A stretch of 64,000 bases of DNA from Edaphochlamys debaryana (taxonomy: Eukaryota; Chlorophyta; Chlorophyceae; Chlamydomonadales), in contig JAEHOE010000084.1 of the NCBI GenBank assembly GCA_016858145.1, positions 124,001 to 188,000 on the forward strand, read 5' to 3'. Below, piece after piece: positions 45,958 through 58,300 of this stretch (position 1 is the stretch's first letter; each line of letters starts with the position of its first letter). The translations under genes and the position numbers were made by a program. The notes beneath the pieces were generated by a model. The model did not search any database. It saw only the letters and a list, made by a program, of their open reading frames with translations, and was not told where the DNA came from.

Positions 45958-48841
45958 TCACGGACCGTGGGGCCCCCGACCGGTCGATGGCGGAGGAGTC
46001 ATGAGCGGCGGCGGCGGTGGCAGCACTAACGGCGATGCCACGGACCGGCCCCGCGGCGAGTCAAGGGGCCGTCCGCTGGAGCTGCTGCCAGAGACACTTA
46101 GTTGGTGCGCCAGTTTGGACTGTGGGGCCACTAATAGCATGGTATTTCGCGGTGAGGAACAGCCGTTACGGACGATGCCAGGCCTGGCCGGTGGCCTGGC
46201 CTGGCCCTGCTGTTCCGCCAGCGGCCCCGACGTCCCCGCTGGCGGCGGCCATGGCGGCGGCGCAGCCGGCGGCGTAAGCAGCGGTGCCGCTGGCAGCGCT
46301 GGCGGCGCCTGCCGCGGCAGGCTTTGCGCCGTCGGGAGCGGCGACAGTGGCGCCGTCGGCACCGGCGACGCCAGCGGCGAGCCTGCTTGATGGTGGCCGC
46401 CGCTGCCACCTCCGTCGCCGACGTCGATGCTCAGGCCACGACGCCAGTGGGCAGGCGGGGATGGCTCCGACGCTCCCAGAGGAGGCGCTCCGCCCATGCT
46501 AGCCACCGAAACCCCAGCTGAGATGGCGCGAGCAGCTCGCGTCCCCAGCCCATCGGACGAGCCCCCCGCCAAGCTGTGCCTCCCCGGCCGAAGCCCATCA
46601 GGGGTGCACAGCCCGGACGGTGTGGCGTCCACGCCAGAAATTGTTATTTCGCGTGGGCTTGGAGGCGCTAAAGACGCCGGGCAGCTGGACTGGCTAAAGC
46701 CCGAGCCGGAGACAGCCGATAGGCGCGAGGGTGCGCCCCCGCTGATACCGAAGCCGCGGCGGGGCGTGCTGCACTGGGAAGAGGAGGAGGACGGCCGGCC
46801 GGGTCCTGCGCCGGTACCCCCCCGTCGTCCGGAGAAGGACGGGGGGAGGCGATGGACTGAGCGAGGGCTGGCACTGGCACCGTCGAGCGCTGAGGGGGAG
46901 ACGGAGGGCGTGCAGCTCGGGGGCGGGCAGCTGGCCCGACTCGCGACGAAGGAGGCAGGGTGTGCCCCACTGGGACCCACGGATGAAAGCGAGCGCGGGG
47001 CCCGGTGCGAGTGGGAGCGCGGGCGGCTGGCGGAAGCGGCGCTCAGGCTGGCGCTGCTGGAGCGCCGCCTGGGCGCGATCGCGTTCTCGATCCGGATCGC
47101 GGTGGAATCCGGGATCGGGGCGTTGCCTGGATCCCGAATGCGCCGGAGCACGGACACGACGGGCAGGATGATCAGCGCCCAAAAGGTGAGCACCGCGCAA
47201 GCCGCAGCGGCGGCGCCAGTGGCGGCACGCGGCAGCGGTCGCCCGCCGAGAGCTCGCTCCAGACTGACGTGGAGCGCCGCCGCCGCCGCGACGGCCGCCG
47301 CCGGCAGCTGCATGCCGCCTCCGCCGGGGCCCTGTGCCTCGCAGGCTTCCGGGTTGCACGCTGCCATGAGCGTGAAGAAGGCGCAGCCGCCTTCCAGGGT
47401 GTGGAGACTCGAGCCCACAGACAGAGGCTGGCGCTCGCCGTTGGGGCCCAGAACCTGCGGGGATGGGCCCGGCCGGTGTGTGGGGCGCAGTTGCGTGCAG
47501 CTAGCTGAGGGCACAGCTGAGGGTGGCTCCAAGCGGGTGACCGAGATCGGAGGAAGCCAAGCACAGGGCGGGGGTTACGCTCACGCGGTCACGCCTACGC
47601 TCAGCCGAGGCCCGGCCCCGAGTTGGGGTTGCGTTGCGAGTGTGCAAAGAACCTGAAGGATATTATTAGGCCCCAGGTCTTTCGAAGCCTGCCCTTGCGC
47701 TCTAGGCGCTCCCAGGCCGACCCACCCTGAGCTCCAGCTGGACCATGACAGCACGATAGAACGGTCCCTCCGACTCCACCCCTCGATGGCAGTGGAACAC
47801 TTCCTCTGGCAGCGACAACTCCACCGCCAGAGCGCCGCCCTCGGCGCCGGCGGAGCTCTGCGCCGAGATGGGCGTCTGCTGAAGGCCGGCAACGGCCTGC
47901 AGGAGCCGCGCTTGTCCCGCAGCTGCTTTGCTGACCGCGCCTGTGAGGACTCCTCCTCCTGCTGGAACGGTGGCTGTGGTTATCGTCGCTGCTGCCGCTG
48001 TTCCGGTGGCCGCGGCGTCTTCGAGGAGGCAATGGCTGGGCATGCCGCGAGAAACAACTGCCTTTGCGCTGGATGCGATCAAGCGGTGACCCGAGCCCTT
48101 CCAAGGCTCCAGCCTAAAGCGCACGCGCGTGGGCCGTGACGGTCCTGGCTGAGAGTCCGGCGCAAAGGAGAGGGGGACGAGCGTTGCGTTTGCCGGGAAG
48201 GGCGTGTTCGTGTCCACGGCGGCCGACCCCAGCGGCGTCAAGTCCGCGTCTCTAGCCAGCATGGTGACGTAGTCATCAACCAGGAAAGACATGCAAGCTG
48301 GGGCGTGCGCGAGGTCATCGTCTGCAGATGAGGCAAAGGGACAGTTTCATGCCGATCGAAGCGACGATGGCGCAGATGGCACACGCTAATGCTACTTCTA
48401 GCTATGCCGGGTGCTGTGCGGCCGCGGTCAGGAGATAACGTTACGGCTCGTCAGTGCTCGGCCAGGCGGCCTAAGCTGTCTCGGCCGAGCCTTCACGGCT
48501 CAGAGTGCCAAGGTGGCATCTACAGTGGATTGGCTGAGCGGCCTGGCCGTCCTGGCACGCCCTCGCCGCAGGGCGGACTGAGGCGGACACAGGCGCGCTC
48601 CGCCAAACGTGTATGCGCGTCCAGCGGACGGCTTGACACATGTAACTGGTGGTGCCACACACGATGCACTTGTGGAGCCCTCATTCAGCGCTGTCCCCTC
48701 CCGCACTTGCTTCTCACCTGGCGAGGCAGTTCCCGTCGAATCCGCCATCGAAGTAGATACCACGACGAGTACATTGAATACAAGAAGGACGGACAAGAAG
48801 TTCCGTTCCAGACGCGCCCCTCGCGACATTGCCTCTGTCAT
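45958..48841 (-). CDS. Orphan single-pass membrane protein with long Ser/Pro-rich tail
   Basis: Unrecognised family. Three exons join in phase: 48718-48841, 47726-48321 and 47454-45958, giving 738 residues. The N-terminus is a signal sequence or anchor (RNFLSVLLVFNVLVVVSTSM). The luminal or extracellular part (about residues 40-320) has a PANATL glycosylation-type site, few cysteines and Ala-rich stretches. A second hydrophobic helix at about residues 325-341 (AVLTFWALIILPVVSVLRR) is followed by basic residues, so the likely topology is signal peptide, ectodomain, one span, cytoplasmic tail. The tail (about 395 residues) is rich in Ser, Pro and Arg, typical of a disordered, phosphorylatable region. 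The very 3' end could continue by further splicing. Function unknown; the layout suggests a receptor-like or adaptor protein. Confidence 0.65.
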
Positions 48842-50350
48842 TGCGTCGACCTCTGGCTAGGATTAATGTATGTCATGCTCAAAGGTAGACATAAGACTCA
48901 GTAACAGTGATATAGAGAAAAGAGATGGGCGTGTGGGCCTGAGTCTCCCTGGTGACTTAGTGCGGCTCTGTCCAGCTCTCCTCCGTGCCACCAGGCCGTA
49001 CAGCCCACTCCGGGTTTGGGGCGTGTCCCCCGCCTCCGTACGGACCTTGGCGGGGGGGGGGGGCGGCACACGGGCCGCTTGGCGACCCCATAACTTCACC
49101 CCCCCCGGCCTTCACCTGGCCAGAAGCACCACCCCACCCCACCCCAGAAGCCCAGAAGGTGCCCAACGTCCAAACGAACGTCCGCGCCGCTGCTGGCAGC
49201 AGCACCGCACGTCCAACGTCCAAACGAACGTCCAAGCCCCACGCGCAATGGGGCGCCCTCGCATGCGTCCCAAGCGTCTTACAGTCAGGAGCGAACGTCC
49301 AAACGAACGTCCGAGGCTAGCGCTCTGGATAAGTCTCCATCTCCTGTCTCTCCGTCACTCCTGGTCTCCAATAAGCCACTTCTGTCAGTTCTGTGCTACA
49401 CGGAGGCTATGCCCACAAAGCCAACAGGTGAGCCGTGTTCTTCCTCAACCGGCCCGGATCCGGGGGGTCAGTACAGGAAGCAGCACGAGTAGTGTAGCCA
49501 CGCGCCCCCACCGGATCCCCCCCCCCAATCCCCGATCCCCTCTTCCTCTTTCTGTCGCGTTGCGCACAGCCTATTTGCGGTCAGCTGCAGCCCCCTTCGT
49601 CATCATCCTGACTACGCTGCACGGCCCCTGCGAGCACAACACACCTCATCAGCGGAACGACCCAGCACGGTTGGCTGTTAGGGTGGCTGCCCAAAGGAAG
49701 CAACTAGCACAAATGAAGAAACGGCTGAGGGCGTACGCGGGTCAACCCAGCAACGTCACAGACTTGACAAACGCGGGCAGGCTTGACCCTTGCGTGACCC
49801 GCGGTTGACTCGTCCAGACTCCGTACCCGGCCATGCGACCTCCATCCGTACCATCAGCCTGCGCTGATGAGTCCGCCCGTACACCATTGCATCCACCATT
49901 TGGGGTCCGAAAGCCCAGCCCGTCATGCACTCTTCAGTACCAAATACCGGCCTGCATTCATTGATGCATTATCGTTCTCGTTCGCTCGTTGATTTTACCT
50001 GCCTGACGCGCATGGGGCACAGCCTGCAACCCAGCCCGGTCCCTAACCTTCCCATATGGCCACATGCAGCCACAAGCTTTCGGAGCCGGCAGAGTATGTT
50101 TGCCCATCTGGGCACTGCCAGGCTGCGGGCTTTAGCGCTGCAGAGATGCTCACTTTCAACATTGGGCTGACGCCCGGTCCTCTGCCCGGCCAAGCCCGCA
50201 GTGCGATGTACCCGACCCAGATCGTCCTAGAGCCTGTGCCTTGCAGCCCGCAGCCCACAGCAGCACGATGGGCCACGCGGCGACAAGCCCCACCGGCGTC
50301 CACAGCGGCTGCCCACGCGTGAGCGCAGTTGCACACACATATCCACATCG
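48842..50350. other. 5' flank of the orphan membrane protein / 3' flank of MED6
   Basis: About 1.5 kb with no recognised gene. It contains a G homopolymer near 49051, the three-copy AACGTCC repeat (listed separately) and a plus-strand open frame (48870-49808) that runs through these repeats and shows no family motif. The promoter of the membrane protein gene should lie at its left end. Confidence 0.45.
49165..49312. repeat. Three dispersed copies of a 19-base element
   Basis: AACGTCCAAACGAACGTCC occurs exactly at 49165-49183, 49215-49233 and 49294-49312. Each copy contains two AACGTCC half-sites in direct orientation separated by AAACG or similar. They lie about 320-470 bases upstream of the start codon of the minus-strand membrane protein gene. 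Confidence 0.85.
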
Positions 50351-51910
50351 CTACTTGGCCGCCGCTGCATCCGCCGCCGGCGTCGCGGCGGTGGGCGGCG
50401 GCGCCGCTGGTGGTGGCGCGCCGTACATCTGTGCGTGGAGGCGCTCCAGATACTCCGGCGGGAGGGCGGTGTACTTGATCCTGAGAGGGAGTGACGGGTC
50501 AGAGGCCAGGGACCATCAGAAGGCCTAAGCAGCTGGAAGGAAAGCTTGCACGCACGCACAAACCCTTAAATCGGCCGCGGGTTCGGGGCTCACCGCTGCA
50601 GAGAGCTGAACTGGTGGCTGAGGATACGGTCCAGCTTGCTCCACCGCGCCCGGTCCGCGTCCGTGAGGTGTCGCCGCACGGGCACCCCCTGCGCACCCCC
50701 CGGCCCCGCCGCCACCGCCGCCGCCGCGGCCGCCATGACCTCCGGCAGCGGCGCCGCCAGCGGCGCACGCAGCGTCCCGAGCGACGGCGACTCGAGGTCA
50801 ACCGTCGCGCCGTACGGTTGTACGGTGTACGGGATGGCGCCGATCGTGGAGGGCAGCGCCGCTGCCGCTGTGCCGTCGCGCCCTGTCGTCCCCGTCGCCC
50901 CGGCGCCTGGCTCCGACGCGCCCGCTCCGGCTGGTCGCCCGGGCCCCGCCTGCTGCTGCCCCTGCCCCTGCTGCTGCTGCTGCTGCTGCGAGTCCGCCTC
51001 GCGGGCGGTCTGCTTGGCCAGGAGCTTGGCCTGGCGGGTCAGGGGCTCGAGGTCCGCCTGCAGACGTGCGAAGCCCTGCTGCAGCGCGAATGTGCAGCGC
51101 TGCAGCCGGGCGTGCGTGACCTGGTGCGCTGAGGGAGCCTGCGTGGCGGCATGATGGCGGGAGCAGGGCGCTGGTTGGGTCAGTTGCGGGCATTGGAGCT
51201 GGGCCTTTGTGTAGGAACAGCTGCTTGCCAAGATGTAGCAGTTGACAATTGTGCATCGCACCTGCATGATCTTGTTGTTGGCGATGTAGTAATAGGCCAG
51301 AACCACGGGCCGCTCCAGCGCGTTGGCGTTCATGCGCACCTGCAGGCGGGGTGCAGCGGGAGCCCTCGGTGAGGCCCGAGGCCCCTCCGGCCCCTCGCTG
51401 GCCCCATCCAGACTGCCCCCTCCTGCATCACCCGCCATATCCCCTGTGAAGCTGGCCCGCTACCGTGGACGGAGCTGGGCGAGCTGCGCCGAGAGGGTGC
51501 TCGGGATGGCGGGGGCACACACGCCAGTCGCGCACCTGCTTCCGGATGACGAAAGCATGTGGCTCCTGGGCACTTTCCAGAACAAATTCTGGCCTGCCGT
51601 GGGGCATGCTCCTGCGCGTGCGAGCGAGGTTGGTCGTGTGGATGCCGCGAGGTCGCGGCGCCCATCACAGCTCCAAATTGCGACCACGGCTTCCCACGCA
51701 CTCGATTACGCCGGGCTGTGCTGGATCAAGGCCTGCCAGCCGCGCCTCCGTGTTGTTAATCGTGACCGGCTGTCCATTTGCGTCTCGCCCGGCCGCTGCG
51801 AAGAATGACGACTGCTCAAAGTATGCGAGGGCCTTGGTGCGGTCAAGCGGGAACCAGGACGCGCAGTTTGGGATAAACTCTTGGAGGCCCGTCTGGTCGA
51901 TTTGTTCCAT
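50351..51910 (-). CDS. MED6: Mediator of RNA polymerase II transcription subunit 6
   Basis: Head-module subunit of the nuclear Mediator complex that bridges activators and RNA polymerase II. The start ATG at 51910 opens MEQIDQTGLQEF, followed by the family landmarks WFPLDRTKALAYFEQSSFF, NNTEARLAGLDP, FVLESAQEPHAFVIRKQ (about 51535-51585) and ALERPVVLAYYYIANNKIMQ (about 51265-51325), then VTHARLQRCTFALQQGF. The C-terminal half is unusual for the family: a Gln run, then a Gly/Pro/Ala-rich linker. The last exon reads IKYTALPPEYLERLHAQMYG and ends at TAG 50351-50353. Five or six exons are needed. The donor of the first coding exon is not certain, so a few residues around 51600-51690 are unresolved. 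Housekeeping gene, unrelated to its neighbours. Confidence 0.8.
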
Positions 51911-52332
51911 TCCGCGGAGTAAGTAGGGGGCTACGTGGAAGGTGAGGGAGAGAACATGGTGTGGTGTTGGGGCTATGGCGGGTTGAGGGTTGAAGCGCTT
52001 GATCGGAGTGACATCGCGGACAAAGGGGGGTCGGAGTGTTTAGGCACGTACCCGCCGCTCCACGCTGGCGGCCCGCCTCCTCCTTCCCCACCAGCCTCGC
52101 GTTGGGTTCCCTGCCCACCTCGCGTTGGGTTCGGCTGACAGTGTCTGCCCCCTGCTCACCTACCTTCATTTCAGCGCGTGGATGACAGCTGCTGCCGAGC
52201 GGCCCAGGGTTTGCGGCCGTTTGATGCAACTGCTGGCACCAACCTTGTGCAACTATTTATGTCGCCTTAGTTGAACAAACATCCATGTCGATAACAACAC
52301 GCACACACGAGACTGTGAGCTGCTGACCAACG
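51911..52332. promoter_or_regulatory. Divergent intergenic region, MED6 (-) and exostosin B (+)
   Basis: About 420 bases between two head-to-head start codons, so it must contain both promoters and leaders. A possible minus-strand 5' UTR intron for MED6 starts at a GTAGGT donor near 52165 and would end near 51935. No TATA box is clear. Confidence 0.5.
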
Positions 52333-55300
52333 ATGGATCGGCAGACTTGCCTTGCACTTCTGTTCGGCCTGGTCCTCCTTGAATGCCCTTTGAACGTAAG
52401 ATAGAGATGCCGCGTGCCTCGCGGGCGTAATTCCGCAACACAGCATGACCCGCGAAAACCTGCTGCGACGGTGCAGTAGTGTAGAGCTTATGCGCGCCGC
52501 GACAACTATGACAGAGCACGTGGAACACTGTTGTGCTGCTCATAGCTTACTGAAGGAGGGGTCGTGCCACACCCATCCACCCTCAGGTTGTGGCAGACCC
52601 CAACTGGTCCCTCGGTGGTCTGCGCAACCTTCTGGGCGGTATAGGAGTATCCCCACGCAGACAGCTACTGGGGTTGAATCCAGGCCCCGGAAAGCCCGCA
52701 GAGGCCGCTGAGGGCACGACCGAGGCCGTGGCGAGTAAGATGATACCCCGACTCCCTCAGCGGAGGCGGCCGCGGTCCTCTGGCTGGCAGTGGCTGCACA
52801 CGCGCTGCACATTGCTGATGGGAGGACTGCTCGGGGCGTAGCTCTGAGCGTGCTATTGGAAGGGGAAGAATACTGCGTCGACGCTGTCCCTTCTCGAGAG
52901 CCAACAGCTGAGCTGCGGTCCCCCAACGCTTATGCACTGCAACCTTCCATGCCTCAGGCAAGTACGACCATGACATTCTACACCGCTCCAACAAAGGTGC
53001 GGGTCAGGCGGGGTGGCAGAGGTTTGGTGGGGGGAGGGGCTGTAAGGAAGGGGCAGCCGCAGAAGGGACCGACACGGGGGCCGGGGTGGGGATGACCGGG
53101 CTTCCCGGAGGCGGTGACGGGCTGACCTGAGCTTGCTCAAGCGATGCCCTCTCGGTCTGCCCTCAGGTCCGATATAATTTGCCATGCCTCTGTTGTTCTT
53201 GCGTCCGATATAAGTTGCCATGCCTCTGTTGTTCTTGCGTCCGTACGTGCCCCGTCTTCTTGCGTCCGTGCCCCTCCTTCTTGCGTCCACAGCTCTGGGC
53301 ACACGAGCGGGCCATGCGATGGCATGCGACCGCGGTGGCGGCAAGTGCGCTTTGTGTGCTCTGACCCGAGGGAGCTGGTGCGAGGAGTACTTCAGGTGAG
53401 AGCTGAGGAAGAGGGGGGACCGGCGGGGTGAGGGTGAGAGCTGACGCCCCCGCCCCCCCGCTGACAGGCAGGACCGTGTCCCCTGGAAGCCCGCCCCCCG
53501 CGGCTCCAAGGACTGCCCCTCCACCAAGTGGGGTCCCTGCAACGGTGTGGGCAACTGCCACTACGACATCGGGGTGTGCCAGTGCCCCGCAGGTGCGGGT
53601 GCCGGGGCGGGAGACTTCCGGGCCTGAGTGGCAAAAGGCGAGCATCCGGCTCCAACCGTCCCGCTTGCAACCGCTGCAGGCTGGAAGGGCAAGGCATGCG
53701 ATGAGAAGGACTTGAGGCCGTGCACGGACCGGCACAAGACCGATAAGGAGCCGTTGGACAGCGTGGTGGTGAGTATACGGGGGAGCTGCGCTGGTCAGGC
53801 CTGCAGGGCCCTCCCAGCCGAGCTACAGCTTGCTGCCATCCCGCCTTCTTCTTCCTTGATGACGGCCATACCCATACTGTACTGTGACGGCATTTGGTGG
53901 CAACCGGCGTGTGCTGACCCCATTCTAGCAACATGTGCGAAGCCCAGACCTGGTCCTGCAGCGAAACTGACGGCAACTGCTGGTGTGCCTGTCCTTCATT
54001 GATGGCCTCCGCGCTTCGTGCGTGCGCAGAGCCACGTGGGACCCGACGGCCTGGACCTGGACCTGGGGGTGGGCGGCTGGACGGCCTCGCGCTGCTCTGG
54101 CATGTGCGACATAGAGCGGGCGGTGAGCGCTGGTGCAGGCTCATGGGGGCCATGGGGCTGGTAGCACTGTTCATGGTGCCTGGGCCTGTGCACAAAAAAT
54201 CTCTTCTGCGCGAGACTGTCTGCACCCAGACAGTTGCTCTGTTGGTGGCAGCTAGCTGTGAGTCAGGTCCAGGTTGGGCCGTTCATGGCTGACTCGTCAT
54301 CTTTTTCAAGGCATGAGGCCGCTGGTCGCCTCCGCAACGCTGACACCAACGGCCTGCGTTGCCGGCCCGGCTCCCTCCCTCGTGCCCCCGCAGTCCTGCT
54401 GGTGCCCGCCCAACACCACCTACGGCCGCAAGCCGGCTCCGCCCGACTCGCCACCCTGGGTGCGGTTCTCACAGAAGGGCCGACCCATCATGGAGAGCTG
54501 CAAAGTCGGCAAGGTGTGCGGGGCGATGCGGGGCGGGGCGGGGCCATATGTGGAGTCCTTTGTGCCGACCTGCCACTTTTGGGGCTGCGGGGATTCCTAG
54601 AATCTCCGGGGTGACTGTCGTAAGTAAGCCACCTGGATCTGCCACTCTGCACCGTGAGCCGTGGATGTGAGCTACAGGCCCTGGCGCGGCACAGCGGGTC
54701 CTTTCCGGCAGCCGGAGCGGTGCAGCAGACGGTGACAGCCTGTTTGGGTGCAGAGCGGTGCAGCAGACGGTGACAGCCTGTTCAGGTGCGGAGCGGTGCA
54801 GCAGACGGTGACAGCCTGTTCGGGTGCAGAGCGGTGCAGCAGACGGTGACAGCCTGTTCAGGTGCGGAGCAGTGCAGCAGACGGTGACAGGCTGTGACAG
54901 GCTGTTCAGTAGTTCGCGCTGCCTGCTGTGACCGGCTTTGACAGCCTGTCAGTAGAACAGCACCCTGCAGGGCCACAGGCATCCACAGGCACAGACAGGC
55001 TGCAACCGGCTGTCAACGGCAAACGTGCTGCAGGTGCTGACGAAATGGCAGGGGATAAGTACCTTTTAGGCCCCTGTGACAGCCTGCTGCAGGTGCAGCA
55101 GGGCCCTGAACAGGCTCTGACAGGCCCTGTTGAAGGCTGTCCCAACCCCGATCACTTGGTAGGGGCAGGCACCAGTGCGCACCCCTGCGCCAGCCTGCCC
55201 ACCCGCGGCCCTTGCGCCTGACCCTGCCCCTTCCCCTGCACCTCCCTCCGCCCACCCCTGCCGCCCTCCGCCCGCAGGTCCCCGACAAGGACGGGAACCT

Positions 55301-58300
55301 GGTGGAGAACGGCTGGGGCAACAAGAACCTGGCACTCGCGGACGTGCTCGGACCCGAGGTGGGTTTGGACCTTTCAGGGCGGGTAATCGACTTGGTCTGG
55401 GCCTGGCTCCGCGTGTGCAGCCACCAACCTCCCACCCGCTGTGGGGCGAGCCAGCTTGCGGACGGCTTGAGGCCTCGGCCTTGAGCCGAGGTCGGGGTTT
55501 GTGTGGGGCTGGCGTCTGGCATGGACGCGAGCCTGTGTTCTAGGCGGTCGGGCCCACGGGGCTGAGTCGTTGGCAAGGCTAGAGCCAGCACCCCGCGGCC
55601 GCAGCCCCGACCGTCTCACCGCAACCCTCGTGCCCCGCTCTTTCCTGGACTTGGCCGCCACCCGCAGGGATGGTGCAACGTGGATTCACCCGGCAAGATG
55701 ACCTCCCCCGAGAAGTGCGTTGGCCGCGTGGGCCGCGCTAGGCGGGTCTGGCGGCATCTAGCGTCGCTGGTGGCGCGCACCGTTTCGCGCGAGCGCTTAC
55801 GTCGACGATGCTTGACTTGTACTGGTAAATCTGAAACCCCGGCCCCTTCCGCGCAGGCACGCTTGCGTTCCGTGGCACAGCTGTCAGGAGGAGGGGCTCT
55901 CGGGGACCATGTGCGACATCGTCACGGAGGAGACGTGCCTCAACCAGTGCAGCGGGCACGGCGAGTGCGATGCCGGGTACTGCAGGTGCGGTGCGTGCCT
56001 GCGTTCCTCAGCGCGTGCGAGGCACGAAGCGCCAAATCGACGCCTAGCCGTTTAGGACGGAGAGCAAGAGTCGGGGCTTTGGGGCCAAGCATGGGGCAGA
56101 TGCGATCCTCCCTTTATGCCGAGTGCTTGGCCTGAAGAAGACTTGTGGGGTTGTGGGCCTTGCGGCTGGTGCCCGGTCCTTACGCTTGCCTACTGGTGTG
56201 CCTAACTCCGTGTCCTCCACGCTGGGTTGGGCTCTCCCTCTTCTTGTGCAGATGTAACAAGGGCTGGTACGGCCATGACTGTGCCCGCAAGAAGGCGGGC
56301 GAGGAGATGGAGCCAGGTGGGGCTCGGGTTGATGAGATCTATGCCCCGGGCTGCCTTACAGGGCATGTGCCTGTGCGCCATGTCATACATGGGGTTTTCC
56401 ATAGGCACGATGCGCCTCGCCTCGGTGTGCTGTCGCAGCTATCTACTGATACCACGAACCCCTTTGCCCGTAAACTGCTCACGTAGGTTACGACGTGGCC
56501 CAACGGCCTTGGCTTCAAGACATATTGCTGCCGATCCCAGCCGCCGCCAAAGAGCCGCCAGCGATAGCAGCAGGCGGCGGCGGTGGCGGCGGCGGGGCTG
56601 GCGGCGGCGGCGGAGGGGCGGCAGGAGGGGGCGAGGGGCCCTCGGGCCGCCTGCGCCCGCTCATCTACGTGTACGACATGCCCCCGGAGTTCACGAGCCG
56701 GATGCATCAGTATAAGCATGTGACGTGAGATAAGGCTGTAAGGGATCTGTGGGAACCAGCTGTCCAGAGCTCTAAGCTTGTGGAGTGTGGTTTGGAGCTG
56801 GGCAGGGAACGGGCCTGCGTGCTCCAGGCCCCACGCTCATCCCTCCCGTGCCGCCCCGACCCGGCCCCCCCCTTGTAAGACTTCAGCCGGAACTGCACTT
56901 CAGCACTTCCTTCCTCACTGTAACTCTCCTCTTCTCATGCAATGCGCCTCCTGTTGCCTTGCTTTCCGTTCGCAGGGAGCACTGCGGTTACCGCATGTTT
57001 GCCACAGGCAACCGCACCGAGCTCTTCGCGGACGGCTACTCAGTCGAGGTGTACCTCCATGAGATGCTGTCCCTGAGCCCGCACAGGTGCGGCGGAGGCG
57101 GTTGGCCGCCGGCCATACTTGATAAGGAGCACGCGGAGGGTTTGCAGACACGTCCATCCAGTTTAGGGTCTCAGGGTGCCCTGTGCGACAGATGTTCTGC
57201 TATGGCTGTTGACCTCCCGCTGCTCTCCTACGCTCCATCCACAGGACCTTTGACCCCGAGGAAGCCGACTTCTTTTATGTCCCCGTCTACTTCACTTGCT
57301 GGACGTGGCCCGTCAACGGCTGGGCCGACTACCCGTTCTGGGGTGCCCCCACATGTGAGTCCCGGCACCCGCTACACGCCTGTCCGGACCTGCGGTCTGT
57401 CGTGCTCGGGTCCAGTCGTGTCCACAAGGGAGTTTGTTCGCGTTGCTGAACTCTGATCGTGTCTATGGGAGTGTCCGGTCGTGCTTTGGTGATGGTTTGC
57501 GATTGCTGCATGAGCAAATCGTCGCAATAAAGAAGGCCGGCCTTTGCACCGCTTGCAAACCTGCCGCACCGTCCTGGTATCGATCCCTGCAGCCTGGCAC
57601 CGGTACTCCAATGGTGCCAACATCTGGCTCGCGGCCAAGCGCTGGGTCCAAGCCAACTTCCCCTTCTGGGACCGCCGGGGCGGCCGCGACCACATCTGGC
57701 TCACCAACCACGACGAGGGCGCCTGCTACATGCCCACGGGTAGGGGAGGGAGCACGAGGGCTGGGCTGCTGCTGGTGTCCCTGCAACCCTCCGCCGTCAA
57801 CAGGCCCCTCCCCCTGCCCTGCCTCTTGCCCCCAGAAATCTACAACACATCGATCATGCTCACACACTGGTGCGCCCGGGTTATAACCCGGTTTGAGGCA
57901 AGCTAGGGACTCACGGCCTGATGCCTGCGGGTCCTAGGCGCCAGCCTCCAAGGCAGGCCTCCGCAAGGCCGCGACGCTGCACCCCCTTCATCCCGTCATC
58001 CAACACGCAGGGGCCGCATGGACCTGAACCACACCTCCAACACCGCCTACGGACCCGACAACTACAACCAGGGGCTGACGTGGCCCGGCGTGCTCGACGG
58101 CAAGGACGTGCAGACCCTGTACAAAGGCCACCCTTGCTACGACCCACGCAAGGTCAGCGAGCGACACGTCGAGCCACTCGGGCTACAACGGGCCGTCTGG
58201 TCCGGGGCCTTGCTGTTTGCATGATACCCTTTTCAGCTCAATAGTCTGGCATCCATTGGGCCCCTTTTAGAAACAGCTGTCCTGGCGACGCGGAACTTGC

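Noticed and set aside
48870..49808. Plus-strand open frame of 312 codons
   Set aside because: It runs through homopolymers and the three-copy 19-base element, has no recognisable domain, and starts just outside the first exon of the minus-strand membrane protein.
54716..54891. Regular repeats considered as a CRISPR-like array
   Set aside because: The units are contiguous with no spacers, lie in a spliceosomal intron, and the genome is eukaryotic.
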